A stretch of 50,154 nucleotides of DNA from JBOGJG01 sp050747825 (GTDB lineage Bacteria; Acidobacteriota; UBA6911; RPQK01; JBOGJG01): the NCBI GenBank assembly GCA_050747825.1, contig JBOGJG010000212.1:1-50154 (forward strand), written 5' to 3'. Below, piece after piece: positions 43,017 to 49,801 of this stretch (the stretch's first letter is position 1; the number at the start of each line of letters is the position of its first letter). The notes beneath the pieces were generated by a model. That model was not told the DNA's origin. It was given only the letters and a program-made list of their open reading frames with translations, and did not search any database. The position numbers and the translations under genes were made by a program.

Positions 43017-43295
43017 ATGACCATTCTCGAATTCATCCTGCTGCTCATCGTGGCCGGGATCTGCGGGGCCATCGGACAGGCGATCGCCGGCTATTCGGCC
43101 GGGGGCTGCCTGGCGTCGATTGCCGTCGGTTTTATTGGGGCGCTTCTGGGTTACTGGTTGGCCGGGATACTGGGCCTTCCAGCTATCTTTGCAATCCAGT
43201 TTGGAGCCCAGCCCTTCCCAATCGTCTGGTCTATCATGGGCTCCGCGTTATTCGTCGCCGTAATCAGTCTTTTTGCACGGAGAAGGTACTATTGA
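43017..43295 (+). CDS. GlsB/YeaQ/YmgE-like small membrane protein
   Basis: A 92-residue protein with three hydrophobic helices (about residues 4-22, 30-55 and 68-86), glycine-rich in the first two (GICGAIGQAIAG, GFIGALLGYWLAG). This is typical of the transglycosylase-associated/GlsB stress family. These proteins sit in the inner membrane and are induced by stress in several bacteria; no enzyme activity is established. A GGGGGAGG ribosome-binding site precedes the ATG. The stop codon adjoins the MBL hydrolase gene. Confidence 0.8.
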   Translation: MTILEFILLLIVAGICGAIGQAIAGYSAGGCLASIAVGFIGALLGYWLAGILGLPAIFAIQFGAQPFPIVWSIMGSALFVAVISLFARRRYY

Positions 43296-43306
43296 CGGAA
43301 GGTCGC

Positions 43307-43951
43307 ATGGTCATCGAGCGCTGGGCGGTTGAGCCATTTTTAAAGAATGGCTACGTTCTGGCCTGCTCGAAAATGCGGCAGGCCGCCTATATCGATCCTG
43401 GAGATGAATCCGCCCAGGCGCTGGATTGGATCGAGGGGAGCGGTTACGAGTTGGCTTCGGTCTTGCTCACGCACGCCCACATCGATCACATCTGCGGCAT
43501 TGGCTCCGTGATCCAACGCCGCAAGGCGCCGATTTATCTGCATCCTGACGATGAGCCTCTGTATAACGCGCTGGAGGCGCAGAGCCAGTGGTTCGGCCTG
43601 AGTTGCCCTCCCGCGCCTCCTGTCGATCGACATCTGAGTGAAAAGGAAGAGGTGAAGGTTGGAGAGTTGCGCTTGAAGGTTCACCATACGCCGGGACACT
43701 CTCCAGGCGGTGTTTGCCTGGAAGTTGGGAATCATGTTTTCTGCGGCGACGCAATCTTTGCCGGCTCAATCGGCCGGACAGACCTTCCAGGCGCCTCCCA
43801 GGCCGTGCTGATGCGAAGCATCCGGGACAAAATTCTGACCTTGGGGGATGAAAAAATCCTTCACCCCGGCCATGGACCCGACAGCACTATCGGCCACGAG
43901 CGGCGAACGAACCCGTTTATCATCGGGAGCCCCTATTTGAGCGGCGAGTAG
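43307..43951 (+). CDS. MBL-fold metallo-hydrolase (glyoxalase II-like)
   Basis: A 214-residue metallo-beta-lactamase-fold hydrolase. The dinuclear zinc motif THAHIDH is near residue 54. The other ligands are His in HHTPGHSPGG near 127, Asp in FCGDAIFAGSIGRTD near 148, and His in HPGHGPDS near 187. The pattern is that of the YcbL/GloB-like subgroup, which cleaves glutathione-like thioesters or is of unknown use. The ATG at 43307 is chosen; a TTG at 43292 overlapping the upstream stop is possible. Confidence 0.9.
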   Translation: MVIERWAVEPFLKNGYVLACSKMRQAAYIDPGDESAQALDWIEGSGYELASVLLTHAHIDHICGIGSVIQRRKAPIYLHPDDEPLYNALEAQSQWFGLSCPPAPPVDRHLSEKEEVKVGELRLKVHHTPGHSPGGVCLEVGNHVFCGDAIFAGSIGRTDLPGASQAVLMRSIRDKILTLGDEKILHPGHGPDSTIGHERRTNPFIIGSPYLSGE

Positions 43952-43960
43952 GTTCACAAA

Positions 43961-43987
43961 TCGATTCGTGCGTGTGTTTCGTTGGCC
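43961..43987. repeat. ATTCGTGCGTGTGTTTCGTTGGC repeat
   Basis: The third, most divergent copy of the short repeat at 24451 and 37061. It contains the GTG that may start the HAD gene. Confidence 0.5.
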
Positions 43988-44741
43988 CAGAAGCCCTTTG
44001 AACTTAAAAACCAATTTCATTTTCTTCGATGCCCTAGGCACGCTCTTTAGCGTGCGGGGATCAGTGGCCGATTTTTACAGCCGCTACGCCCGCCGATTCG
44101 GTTTTGAAATGAAGTCTCCTGAGGCCGAGAGGGAACTGGGCCGCACCTTTTCTGTCGCCTTTCGGGAACAGGGTCCAATGGTTTTCCCAGGCCGGCCGGA
44201 GAATAGAATTTGCGAGCTGGAGCGGCAATGGTGGAGAGGTGTTGTCTTGAATACGTTCGCGCGGCTCGGTCCATTTCCCCATATCGAGCAGTTCTTTGAG
44301 GCGGTGTACGAGGCTTTTCGCACCTCTGAAGCCTGGGTTCTCGAGCCCGGCGCCAGAGAAACGCTTATGGCTCTCAGGAGCAGGGGCATCGGACTGGGGA
44401 TTATCTCCAACTTTGACTCCCGCCTGTATGATGTCCTCAGAAGCCTGGAGATCCTCGAGTTCTTCGATCTGATCGTGATTTCCAGCCGGGCCCCGGCAGC
44501 CAAGCCGGATACCGCCATCTTCCACTATGCCGCCCAGCAGGCGGGATATGATCCCTCGAGAATTCTTCATGTCGGTGACGACGTTGAGGGCGATTTCCGC
44601 GCTGCGCAAAAGGCGGGCTTTCAGTCGCTTCTCTACGATCCCCGAGGACTCTGTAAGGACGTTCCCGATAAGTGCCTCATTTCGCGGTTGGGTGAAGTCA
44701 CCCGATCTGGTATAGTTCCGCGCTTCGGTCAATCAAAATGA
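43968..44741 (+). CDS. HAD-superfamily hydrolase
   Basis: A protein of up to 257 residues. Motif I is FFDALGTLF (about residues 18-26; the first Asp is the nucleophile, but the second acidic residue is replaced by Leu-Gly as in other YjjG-like or HDHD3-like members). Motif II is GIISNFDS near 137, the Lys is in AAKPDTAIF near 175, and motif IV is HVGDDVEGD near 198. It should be a cytoplasmic phosphatase of unknown substrate. The GTG start lies in a repeat; a TTG at 43998 is an alternative. It overlaps mqnD by 4 bp (ATGA), so it may act in or near menaquinone synthesis. Confidence 0.87.
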   Translation: MRVFRWPRSPLNLKTNFIFFDALGTLFSVRGSVADFYSRYARRFGFEMKSPEAERELGRTFSVAFREQGPMVFPGRPENRICELERQWWRGVVLNTFARLGPFPHIEQFFEAVYEAFRTSEAWVLEPGARETLMALRSRGIGLGIISNFDSRLYDVLRSLEILEFFDLIVISSRAPAAKPDTAIFHYAAQQAGYDPSRILHVGDDVEGDFRAAQKAGFQSLLYDPRGLCKDVPDKCLISRLGEVTRSGIVPRFGQSK

Positions 44742-45571
44742 AGCGAGAGAAGATACGACTTGCGCACAGTCCGGACAGCGATGACGCTTTTATGTTTTAT
44801 GCGCTGGCTACGGACAAAATCGAGACGGATGGATTTAACTTCATTCATGAGTTGCAGGACATCGAAACTCTGAACGAAGCCGCCCTGCGGGGAGACTACG
44901 AGATCACGGCAGTCAGCATCCACGCCTACGCTTACCTGCATGAGCATTACGCTCTCCTCAACAGCGGGGCCAGCATGGGGGAGGGTTATGGTCCTCTGGT
45001 GGTGGGACGAAAGCCGTTTCCTCCTGAAGAGATCTCAGGTCAACTCATCGCCATTCCGGGAAAGAAGACGTCCGCCTTCCTGGCTCTGCGCTTGTTTCAG
45101 CCCGACTTTGAATACCGCATTGTGCCCTTCGATCAGATCATCAGCGCCGTAGAGCGCAAGGAGGTGGACGCGGGTTTGCTCATCCATGAGGGCCAGTTGT
45201 CCTACCGCGAGCATGGGCTGTTTAAAGTGCTGGACCTGGGCGAATGGTGGAGGAAGACAACGAAACTGCCTCTGCCACTGGGAGGAAACGTCATTCGCAA
45301 AGACCTGGGGCAGGATAAGATCCGGCGAATCTCGAAGCTGCTGCTCCAGAGCATCTCCTACGCGCTTGATCACCGTGAAGAGGCCCTTAACTACGCTCTC
45401 CAGTTCGGCCGCGGCCTGAGTCCCGAGCAGGGAGACCGCTTCGTCTCCATGTACGTCAACGAGCGAACGCTCGATTACGGCGATGACGGCCGCCAGGCCG
45501 TCCAGCTCTTCCTCGACCGCGGCCATCAGGCCGGCTTCATCCCCCACTCCGTCCGCGTGCAGTTCGTCTAA
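44738..45571 (+). CDS. mqnD: 1,4-dihydroxy-6-naphthoate synthase-like protein (futalosine menaquinone pathway)
   Basis: A 277-residue protein with the periplasmic-binding-protein-like fold of MqnA/MqnD. The signature HSPDSDDAFMFYAL is near residues 10-23, DIETLNEAALRG near 41, SGASMGEGYGPLVVGR near 77, GLLIHEGQLSYREHG near 147 and LPLPLGGNVI near 173. The segments match MqnD, which releases dihydroxynaphthoate from cyclic de-hypoxanthine futalosine, better than MqnA. It suggests the host makes menaquinone by the futalosine route, though no other mqn gene is here. It is coupled to the HAD gene. Confidence 0.85.
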   Translation: MKREKIRLAHSPDSDDAFMFYALATDKIETDGFNFIHELQDIETLNEAALRGDYEITAVSIHAYAYLHEHYALLNSGASMGEGYGPLVVGRKPFPPEEISGQLIAIPGKKTSAFLALRLFQPDFEYRIVPFDQIISAVERKEVDAGLLIHEGQLSYREHGLFKVLDLGEWWRKTTKLPLPLGGNVIRKDLGQDKIRRISKLLLQSISYALDHREEALNYALQFGRGLSPEQGDRFVSMYVNERTLDYGDDGRQAVQLFLDRGHQAGFIPHSVRVQFV

Positions 45572-45573
45572 GC

Positions 45574-45602
45574 CGTAAACGTGGTAAATCTGGTAAATCC
45601 TG
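45574..45602. repeat. GTAAATCTGG short tandem repeat
   Basis: Three degenerate units (GTAAACGTG, GTAAATCTG, GTAAATCCTG) follow the mqnD stop codon. It is a further short-tandem-repeat family restricted to an intergenic gap. Confidence 0.6.
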
Positions 45603-45639
45603 GGGTTGGGCACTATCGGCGTCTGCTTGACAATGGCTG

Positions 45640-45679
45640 CCCAAATCGGCAAAATTGACCAAATCGATAGGGATTTGGG
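45640..45679 (+). promoter_or_regulatory. candidate Rrf2-family operator
   Basis: CCCAAATC (45640-45647) and GATTTGGG (45672-45679) form an 8-bp inverted repeat ending just before the Rrf2 start codon. CCAAATCG occurs twice within it as a direct repeat. The position suggests autoregulation of the sulfur operon. Its proximity to the ATG means it could also affect ribosome access. Confidence 0.4.
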
Positions 45680-45681
45680 AA

Positions 45682-46098
45682 ATGAAAATTACAGCACGGG
45701 TAGACTACGCGATCCTGGCCGTTTTTGAGTTGGCGCTTCATTCGCGGGAGGATCGAATCCAGGCTAGAGAAATTGCCGAACGCCAGCAGATCCCTGTGCG
45801 CTTTCTGGAGCAGATCCTCATTCAGCTCAAGAAGGAGGGCCTGGTGAAAAGCATACGGGGGGCTTCTGGCGGATACGTCCTCGCCAAACCGGCCAACCGG
45901 ATCAACCTGAAGGACATTGTGGAAGCGATGGAGGGCGAAATCACACTCGTAGAACCGAGGCTTCACCCCAATTCGACCGTGCTGAGAGTCCTGCGGGAAA
46001 TCGAGGATGAATTTGTCGAGAAGCTGGAGTCCATTACCATTCAGGACCTGGTCCACCGCAAGATCCAGGAAGAGAAGGTAGTGGTCTATCATATATAG
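45682..46098 (+). CDS. Rrf2-family transcriptional regulator (CymR-like)
   Basis: A 138-residue Rrf2 winged-helix protein: VDYAILAVFELAL, EIAERQQIPVRFLEQILIQL and SIRGASGGYVLAK are the family's DNA-binding hallmarks (about residues 7-75). The protein contains no cysteine at all, so it cannot bind an iron-sulfur cluster like IscR. This matches CymR, the cysteine-metabolism repressor that works with cysteine synthase. The cysteine synthase gene starts 19 bp downstream, which strongly supports a CymR-like role. The ATG at 45682 is chosen over one nine codons upstream. Confidence 0.92.
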   Translation: MKITARVDYAILAVFELALHSREDRIQAREIAERQQIPVRFLEQILIQLKKEGLVKSIRGASGGYVLAKPANRINLKDIVEAMEGEITLVEPRLHPNSTVLRVLREIEDEFVEKLESITIQDLVHRKIQEEKVVVYHI

Positions 46099-46117
46099 GC
46101 CAGAGCGCGAGAAGGTC

Positions 46118-47032
46118 ATGGCCCAATTGATTTCCCATGAACAGCAGAGTCTCCTGCAGAGCATCGGCAACACTCCGCTGGTCGAAATCCGCCGGCTAAT
46201 CCAATCCGATCTCGTGCGGATCTTTGCCAAACTGGAGTGGTTCAATCCGGGAGGGTCGGTTAAGGATCGCGCAGCTTACAATATGGTTCGTGCCGGCGAG
46301 GAGAGTGGCCAGCTCACACCGGATAAAATCCTCATTGACTCGACCAGTGGGAATACGGGCATTGCCTATGCCCTGATCGGAGCCGCCCGCGGATACAAAG
46401 TGCGCCTGGCTATGCCGGCTAATGCCAGTATGGAACGGAAGAAAATTCTGGGCGCTTATGGAGTGGAGTTGATTTTGACGGACCCACTGCAGGGTTCCGA
46501 TGGCGCCATCCGCGTCATTCGGGAACTGTACGCGAAGTCGCCTGAGAAATTCTTCTACCCGGACCAGTACAGTAATGACGCTAACTGGAAGGCGCACTAC
46601 GAAACGACGGCCCCCGAGGTCTACCGGGATCTGGATGGGGAACTGACGCATTTCGTGGCGGGTCTGGGGACCAGCGGGACTTTCGTGGGGACCACCAGAC
46701 GCCTGAAGGAATTAGTGCCGGACCTAAAGGCGGTCTCCTTCATGCCCGATTCACCTTTTCACGGGCTCGAAGGCCTGAAGCATATGCCGACTGCCATTGT
46801 GCCCAGGATCTATGATCCGAGTCTGGCCGATGAGAACCTTGAAATCCCGACGGAAGATGCGCAGAAAATGGTCCTCCGCCTGGCGCGTGAGGAGGGCCTC
46901 TTGGGCGGAATTTCATCCGGCGCGGCCATGGCTGCCGCTCTGCAGGTGGCCAAGAACATCGACCGGGGCACCATAGTGACCGTTTTCCCGGATGGCGGGG
47001 ATAAATATTTGTCGGAGGATTTTTGGGGATAA
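46118..47032 (+). CDS. cysM: PLP-dependent cysteine synthase, CysM type
   Basis: A 304-residue beta-substitution enzyme. NTPLVEI is near residue 17, the PLP lysine is in GGSVKDRAA near 47, the substrate loop is TSGNTGIAYAL near 76, and the phosphate-binding glycines are in GLGTSGTFVG near 187. The segment GLEGLKHMPTAIVPRIYDP (about 215-233) resembles actinobacterial CysM, which uses O-phosphoserine and thiocarboxylated CysO, rather than the IQGIGAGF loop of CysK. It is followed by the JAMM protease and the sulfur-carrier fusion, as expected for that pathway. Acceptor-substrate choice is inferred. Confidence 0.93.
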   Translation: MAQLISHEQQSLLQSIGNTPLVEIRRLIQSDLVRIFAKLEWFNPGGSVKDRAAYNMVRAGEESGQLTPDKILIDSTSGNTGIAYALIGAARGYKVRLAMPANASMERKKILGAYGVELILTDPLQGSDGAIRVIRELYAKSPEKFFYPDQYSNDANWKAHYETTAPEVYRDLDGELTHFVAGLGTSGTFVGTTRRLKELVPDLKAVSFMPDSPFHGLEGLKHMPTAIVPRIYDPSLADENLEIPTEDAQKMVLRLAREEGLLGGISSGAAMAAALQVAKNIDRGTIVTVFPDGGDKYLSEDFWG

Positions 47033-47034
47033 AG

Positions 47035-47126
47035 AGTTCCGAGTTCCAAGTTCCAAATAAGAACTAGAACTCGATCATACTTCATGTCGGCCGGCGGCTT
47101 TGACTTGGAACCCGGAACTGGGAACT
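47035..47126. repeat. GTTCCAAG / CTTGGAAC inverted repeat with conserved core (copy 4)
   Basis: Left arm 47035-47057 and right arm 47102-47126 enclose a core nearly identical to that at 32377-32423, differing by a 3-bp gap and a few substitutions. It lies between the cysM-like gene and the JAMM gene, inside the operon. Confidence 0.85.
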
Positions 47127-47129
47127 AAT

Positions 47130-47582
47130 ATGTTACGGCTGAAGAAAGAAGATCTAAAAGCGATAGAAGCCATAGCCGAACAGAGCTATCCTCACGAATG
47201 CTGCGGTATCATGGTGGGTGCGGTTCAAGATGGCGTGAAGGAAGTCACGCGGCTGGTTTCGGCCGCGAATCAGCGCGCGGACAGCCTGGCTAACCGTTAC
47301 CTGATCCCGGCGGAAATTGTAAGCCAGGTGGAAAGGGATCTGATAGGGACGGGAGCATCCATCCTGGGTTTTTTTCACAGCCACCCGGATGCGCCGGCTC
47401 GTCCGTCCACTTTTGATCGCGATCACGCCTGGCCCTGGTATTCTTATCTGATCGTCTCGGTTCAACAGGGCCGGGCTCTTGAAGTGCAGAACTGGCAATT
47501 AAAGGAAGATCGCTCGGCATTTGATGCCCAGCAACTGGAGATTGTTGATGAACAGGCCGGAAATGGAGGGACAGCCACCTGA
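47130..47582 (+). CDS. JAMM/MPN+ zinc metalloprotease (Mec+-like)
   Basis: A 150-residue stand-alone JAMM protease with all catalytic residues: Glu23 in HECCG, and H83-x-H85-x7-S93-x2-D96 in the stretch FFHSHPDAPARPSTFD. Bacterial members next to sulfur-carrier genes (Mec+ in Mycobacterium) remove cysteine or peptides from the carrier C-terminal Gly-Gly. The gene lies between a CysM-type synthase and a carrier-E1 fusion. Its 3' end, including the residues GNGGTAT, lies within a perfect 25-bp inverted repeat. The ATG at 47130 is chosen because upstream codons fall in the repeat. Confidence 0.93.
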   Translation: MLRLKKEDLKAIEAIAEQSYPHECCGIMVGAVQDGVKEVTRLVSAANQRADSLANRYLIPAEIVSQVERDLIGTGASILGFFHSHPDAPARPSTFDRDHAWPWYSYLIVSVQQGRALEVQNWQLKEDRSAFDAQQLEIVDEQAGNGGTAT

Positions 47583-47618
47583 TTTGGCAAACAAAATCAG
47601 GTGGCTGTCCCTCCATTT
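47561..47618. repeat. perfect 25-bp inverted repeat (REP/terminator-like hairpin)
   Basis: Bases 47561-47585 and 47594-47618 are exactly complementary around an 8-nt loop (GGCAAACA). The left arm encodes the last residues and stop codon of the JAMM gene; the right arm ends 16 bp before the AAAGGAGG ribosome-binding site of the fusion gene. The GGTGGCTGTCCCTCC core resembles REP-like palindromes seen in other bacteria, from memory only. It could attenuate or stabilise the operon transcript. Confidence 0.9.
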
Positions 47619-47647
47619 CCCTCGGCACCTACTAAAGGAGGAAGACA

Positions 47648-49087
47648 ATGGCTGCAAAGGTGTACATACCCACTCCCTTAAGGCCCTATGCCGGAAACCA
47701 GGAAGCGCTGGACCTGGAAGGGAGCACGGTCGCGGAAATTCTCAAGAACCTGACCGTCCAATACGGCGACCTCAAGAAGCATCTTTTCAATGACGAAGGG
47801 AAGCTGAGGAATTTTGTGAATATATACGTGAATGACGAAGACATTCGCTATCTGCAGCGAGAGGAGACGCCCATCCAGGACAATGATACCGTGAGCATCG
47901 TCCCCTCCATCGCCGGTGGCGCTCTTCACCTCCAGACTCCCGCACAAGAGCTGTCCCAGGACGAGATCAAGCGCTACAGCCGGCACCTGATCATGCCCGA
48001 GGTGGGTGTCGAAGGACAGAAAAAGCTGAAGAAGGCCAGCGTGCTCTGCATCGGCGCCGGCGGGCTGGGGGCTCCTTTGACTCTCTACCTCACGGCGGCC
48101 GGCGTGGGACGCATCGGGATTGTCGATTTCGACGTGGTGGACTTCAGCAATTTACAGCGCCAGGTGATCCACTTTACGCAGGACGTAGGACGGCCAAAAT
48201 TACAGTCCGCAAAAGACAAGCTGGAAGCGATCAATCCCAATGTCAAAATCGAGACTCATGAGACTCGCCTCAGTTCCGAGAATGCGCTCGAACTCTTTCA
48301 GAACTACGACGTGATCGCCGACGGCACCGACAACTTTCCCACGCGCTACCTGGTCAATGACGCCTGCGTGCTGACCGGCAAGCCCAACGTGTACGGCAGC
48401 ATCTTTCGCTTCGAAGGACAAGCCTCCGTTTTCGCCACCGAGGAGGGACCCTGCTACCGCTGCCTTTATCCCGAACCTCCGCCGCCCGGTCTGGTCCCTT
48501 CCTGCGCGGAAGGCGGAGTCCTGGGTATTCTCCCGGGACTGGTAGGAATCATCCAGGCCACAGAGGTTGTCAAGCTCATCCTGGGCAAAGGAGACCCCCT
48601 GATCGGGCGATTGCTGCTCTTTGACGCCCTGGCCATGAAATTTCGTGAGTTGAAGCTCAGGAAAAATCCGGAGTGCCCGGTGTGCGGAGATAACCCCTCA
48701 ATTCGGGAACTCATTGATTACGAGCTGTTTTGCGGAGTGCAGCACGTGTCCGACACCGAACTGGGAGACCGCTGGGAAATCGGAGCCCGGGAGTTGAAAG
48801 CGGAGCTGGACCAGGGAAAGGATCTGTTTTTGCTCGACGTGCGCGATCCTCACGAAGTTCAGATCTGCGAAATTGGTGGATCCCATCTGATTCCTCTGGG
48901 AGAGCTTCTCGACCGACTCTCTGAATTGGACAGCGCCCGCGACATCGTGGCCTACTGCCGCAGCGGACAGCGCAGTGCCCGGGCCATCGAAATGATGCGC
49001 CAGGCCGGTTTCCAGAAGCTGCGCAACCTGCGGGGAGGCATCCTGGCCTGGTCGGATCAGGTCGATCCTTCCGTGCCCAAGTACTGA
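47648..49087 (+). CDS. sulfur carrier (MoaD/CysO-like) - MoeB/ThiF E1 - rhodanese fusion
   Basis: A 479-residue three-domain protein. Residues 1-91 are a ubiquitin-like sulfur carrier of the CysO/MoaD type, ending VPSIAGG with Gly90-Gly91. Residues about 103-350 are a ThiF/MoeB adenylating enzyme: GAGGLG (136-141), DGTDN (225-229), zinc cysteines CYRC (269-272) and CPVC (343-346), and Cys286 at the crossover position. Residues about 375-475 are a rhodanese with active Cys437 in CRSGQR. It resembles CysO joined to MoeZ. The Gly-Gly is internal, so cleavage before Ala92 would be needed for the carrier to function. A strong AAAGGAGG ribosome-binding site precedes the ATG. Confidence 0.95.
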   Translation: MAAKVYIPTPLRPYAGNQEALDLEGSTVAEILKNLTVQYGDLKKHLFNDEGKLRNFVNIYVNDEDIRYLQREETPIQDNDTVSIVPSIAGGALHLQTPAQELSQDEIKRYSRHLIMPEVGVEGQKKLKKASVLCIGAGGLGAPLTLYLTAAGVGRIGIVDFDVVDFSNLQRQVIHFTQDVGRPKLQSAKDKLEAINPNVKIETHETRLSSENALELFQNYDVIADGTDNFPTRYLVNDACVLTGKPNVYGSIFRFEGQASVFATEEGPCYRCLYPEPPPPGLVPSCAEGGVLGILPGLVGIIQATEVVKLILGKGDPLIGRLLLFDALAMKFRELKLRKNPECPVCGDNPSIRELIDYELFCGVQHVSDTELGDRWEIGARELKAELDQGKDLFLLDVRDPHEVQICEIGGSHLIPLGELLDRLSELDSARDIVAYCRSGQRSARAIEMMRQAGFQKLRNLRGGILAWSDQVDPSVPKY

Positions 49088-49537
49088 TCAGGGCGTCAGC
49101 AGCCTGCACGAAACACCGAAGACGCCGGCGCTTTTAGCCAGTTGCGGGTCGGCAGTGACTAGTTCCAGTTTCTCGATCGCAGCGCAGGCAAGATGTAGCG
49201 AATCAAGAGAGCCAAGCGGAGCCTTTCTCAGCAGAAGCCATTCCTCAGCAATCTGATAGTGGCGAGCTTTCAAAGTTGTAATCCTGTAATAACCGACGGC
49301 GACATGCTCCATAAATTTGGCCTGTACGGCTGCGGCTTCTGCCTCGGTCATGTCCCCAGTCTTGACCGCGCGACCCAAAGTGGAAGCAATCTCCAGCCGA
49401 ATTAACTCTGTAATGACCACGGAGATGCCAGGATTCCGCAACAGAGCCTGGGTGCGTTGGCTGAGCGGTTCTTCCCGGTAATAAGGCAGGAGTGCGCTGG
49501 TATCCAGGTAGAGCGGCAGCTCAGTAGCGCTCATCAT
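49088..49537 (-). CDS. vapC: PIN-domain toxin (VapC-type)
   Basis: A 149-residue PIN ribonuclease with the acidic active-site residues present: Asp in YLDTSALL (residue 10), Glu in LIRLEIAS near 48, Asp in SLDSLHL near 112, and Asp in TADPQLA near 129. VapC toxins cleave RNA (often tRNA or rRNA) when freed from the antitoxin. Its ATG overlaps the antitoxin stop by 4 bp. Its stop codon directly adjoins the stop of the convergent carrier-E1 fusion gene with no gap. Confidence 0.93.
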   Translation of the reverse strand: MMSATELPLYLDTSALLPYYREEPLSQRTQALLRNPGISVVITELIRLEIASTLGRAVKTGDMTEAEAAAVQAKFMEHVAVGYYRITTLKARHYQIAEEWLLLRKAPLGSLDSLHLACAAIEKLELVTADPQLAKSAGVFGVSCRLLTP

Positions 49538-49761
49538 CTCGGATCTGACGTACTAATTAGTTCTGCGGCCGTAGTCTTGCCGGGGGAGATACCTTTCCGA
49601 AATTCAGTTAGGTCAGGGAATCCACCGGCCTTCTTTTCAATCGCGCTCAATCGGACCACGGGACGCCCGCGGCGTGTTATGACAATCTCCTCGCCCCGCT
49701 CCACCGCATCGATAATACGACTGAATTCCTGCCGGGCCTCCCGAACGCTAATTTCTCTCAT
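49534..49761 (-). CDS. Phd/YefM-family antitoxin
   Basis: A 75-residue antitoxin. The N-terminal DNA-binding Phd/YefM fold shows MREISVREARQEFSRIID and then GEEIVITRRGRPVVRLSAI (about residues 1-43). The C-terminal 30 residues are the flexible toxin-neutralising tail. It is paired with a PIN toxin, a common mixture. Two TGTACA motifs lie just upstream as the likely operator for autoregulation. The gene is divergent from the small coiled-coil protein. Confidence 0.93.
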   Translation of the reverse strand: MREISVREARQEFSRIIDAVERGEEIVITRRGRPVVRLSAIEKKAGGFPDLTEFRKGISPGKTTAAELISTSDPR

Positions 49762-49773
49762 TTTTCTCGGTTA

Positions 49774-49793
49774 TGTACACATGAAAATGTACA
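49774..49793. promoter_or_regulatory. paired TGTACA operator of the toxin-antitoxin promoter
   Basis: Two TGTACA palindromes (49774-49779 and 49788-49793) are spaced 14 bp centre to centre, 12-32 bp upstream of the antitoxin start. TGTACA is the known core of the E. coli YefM-YoeB operator, so the site is well supported for a Phd/YefM antitoxin. It also lies at the start of the divergent gene. Confidence 0.7.
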
Positions 49794-49801
49794 CTATAGA
49801 C

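Noticed and set aside
42980..43306. N-terminal extension of the MBL hydrolase
   Set aside because: It would overlap the whole GlsB-like gene in another frame, and begins in a repeat; the MBL fold is complete from 43307.
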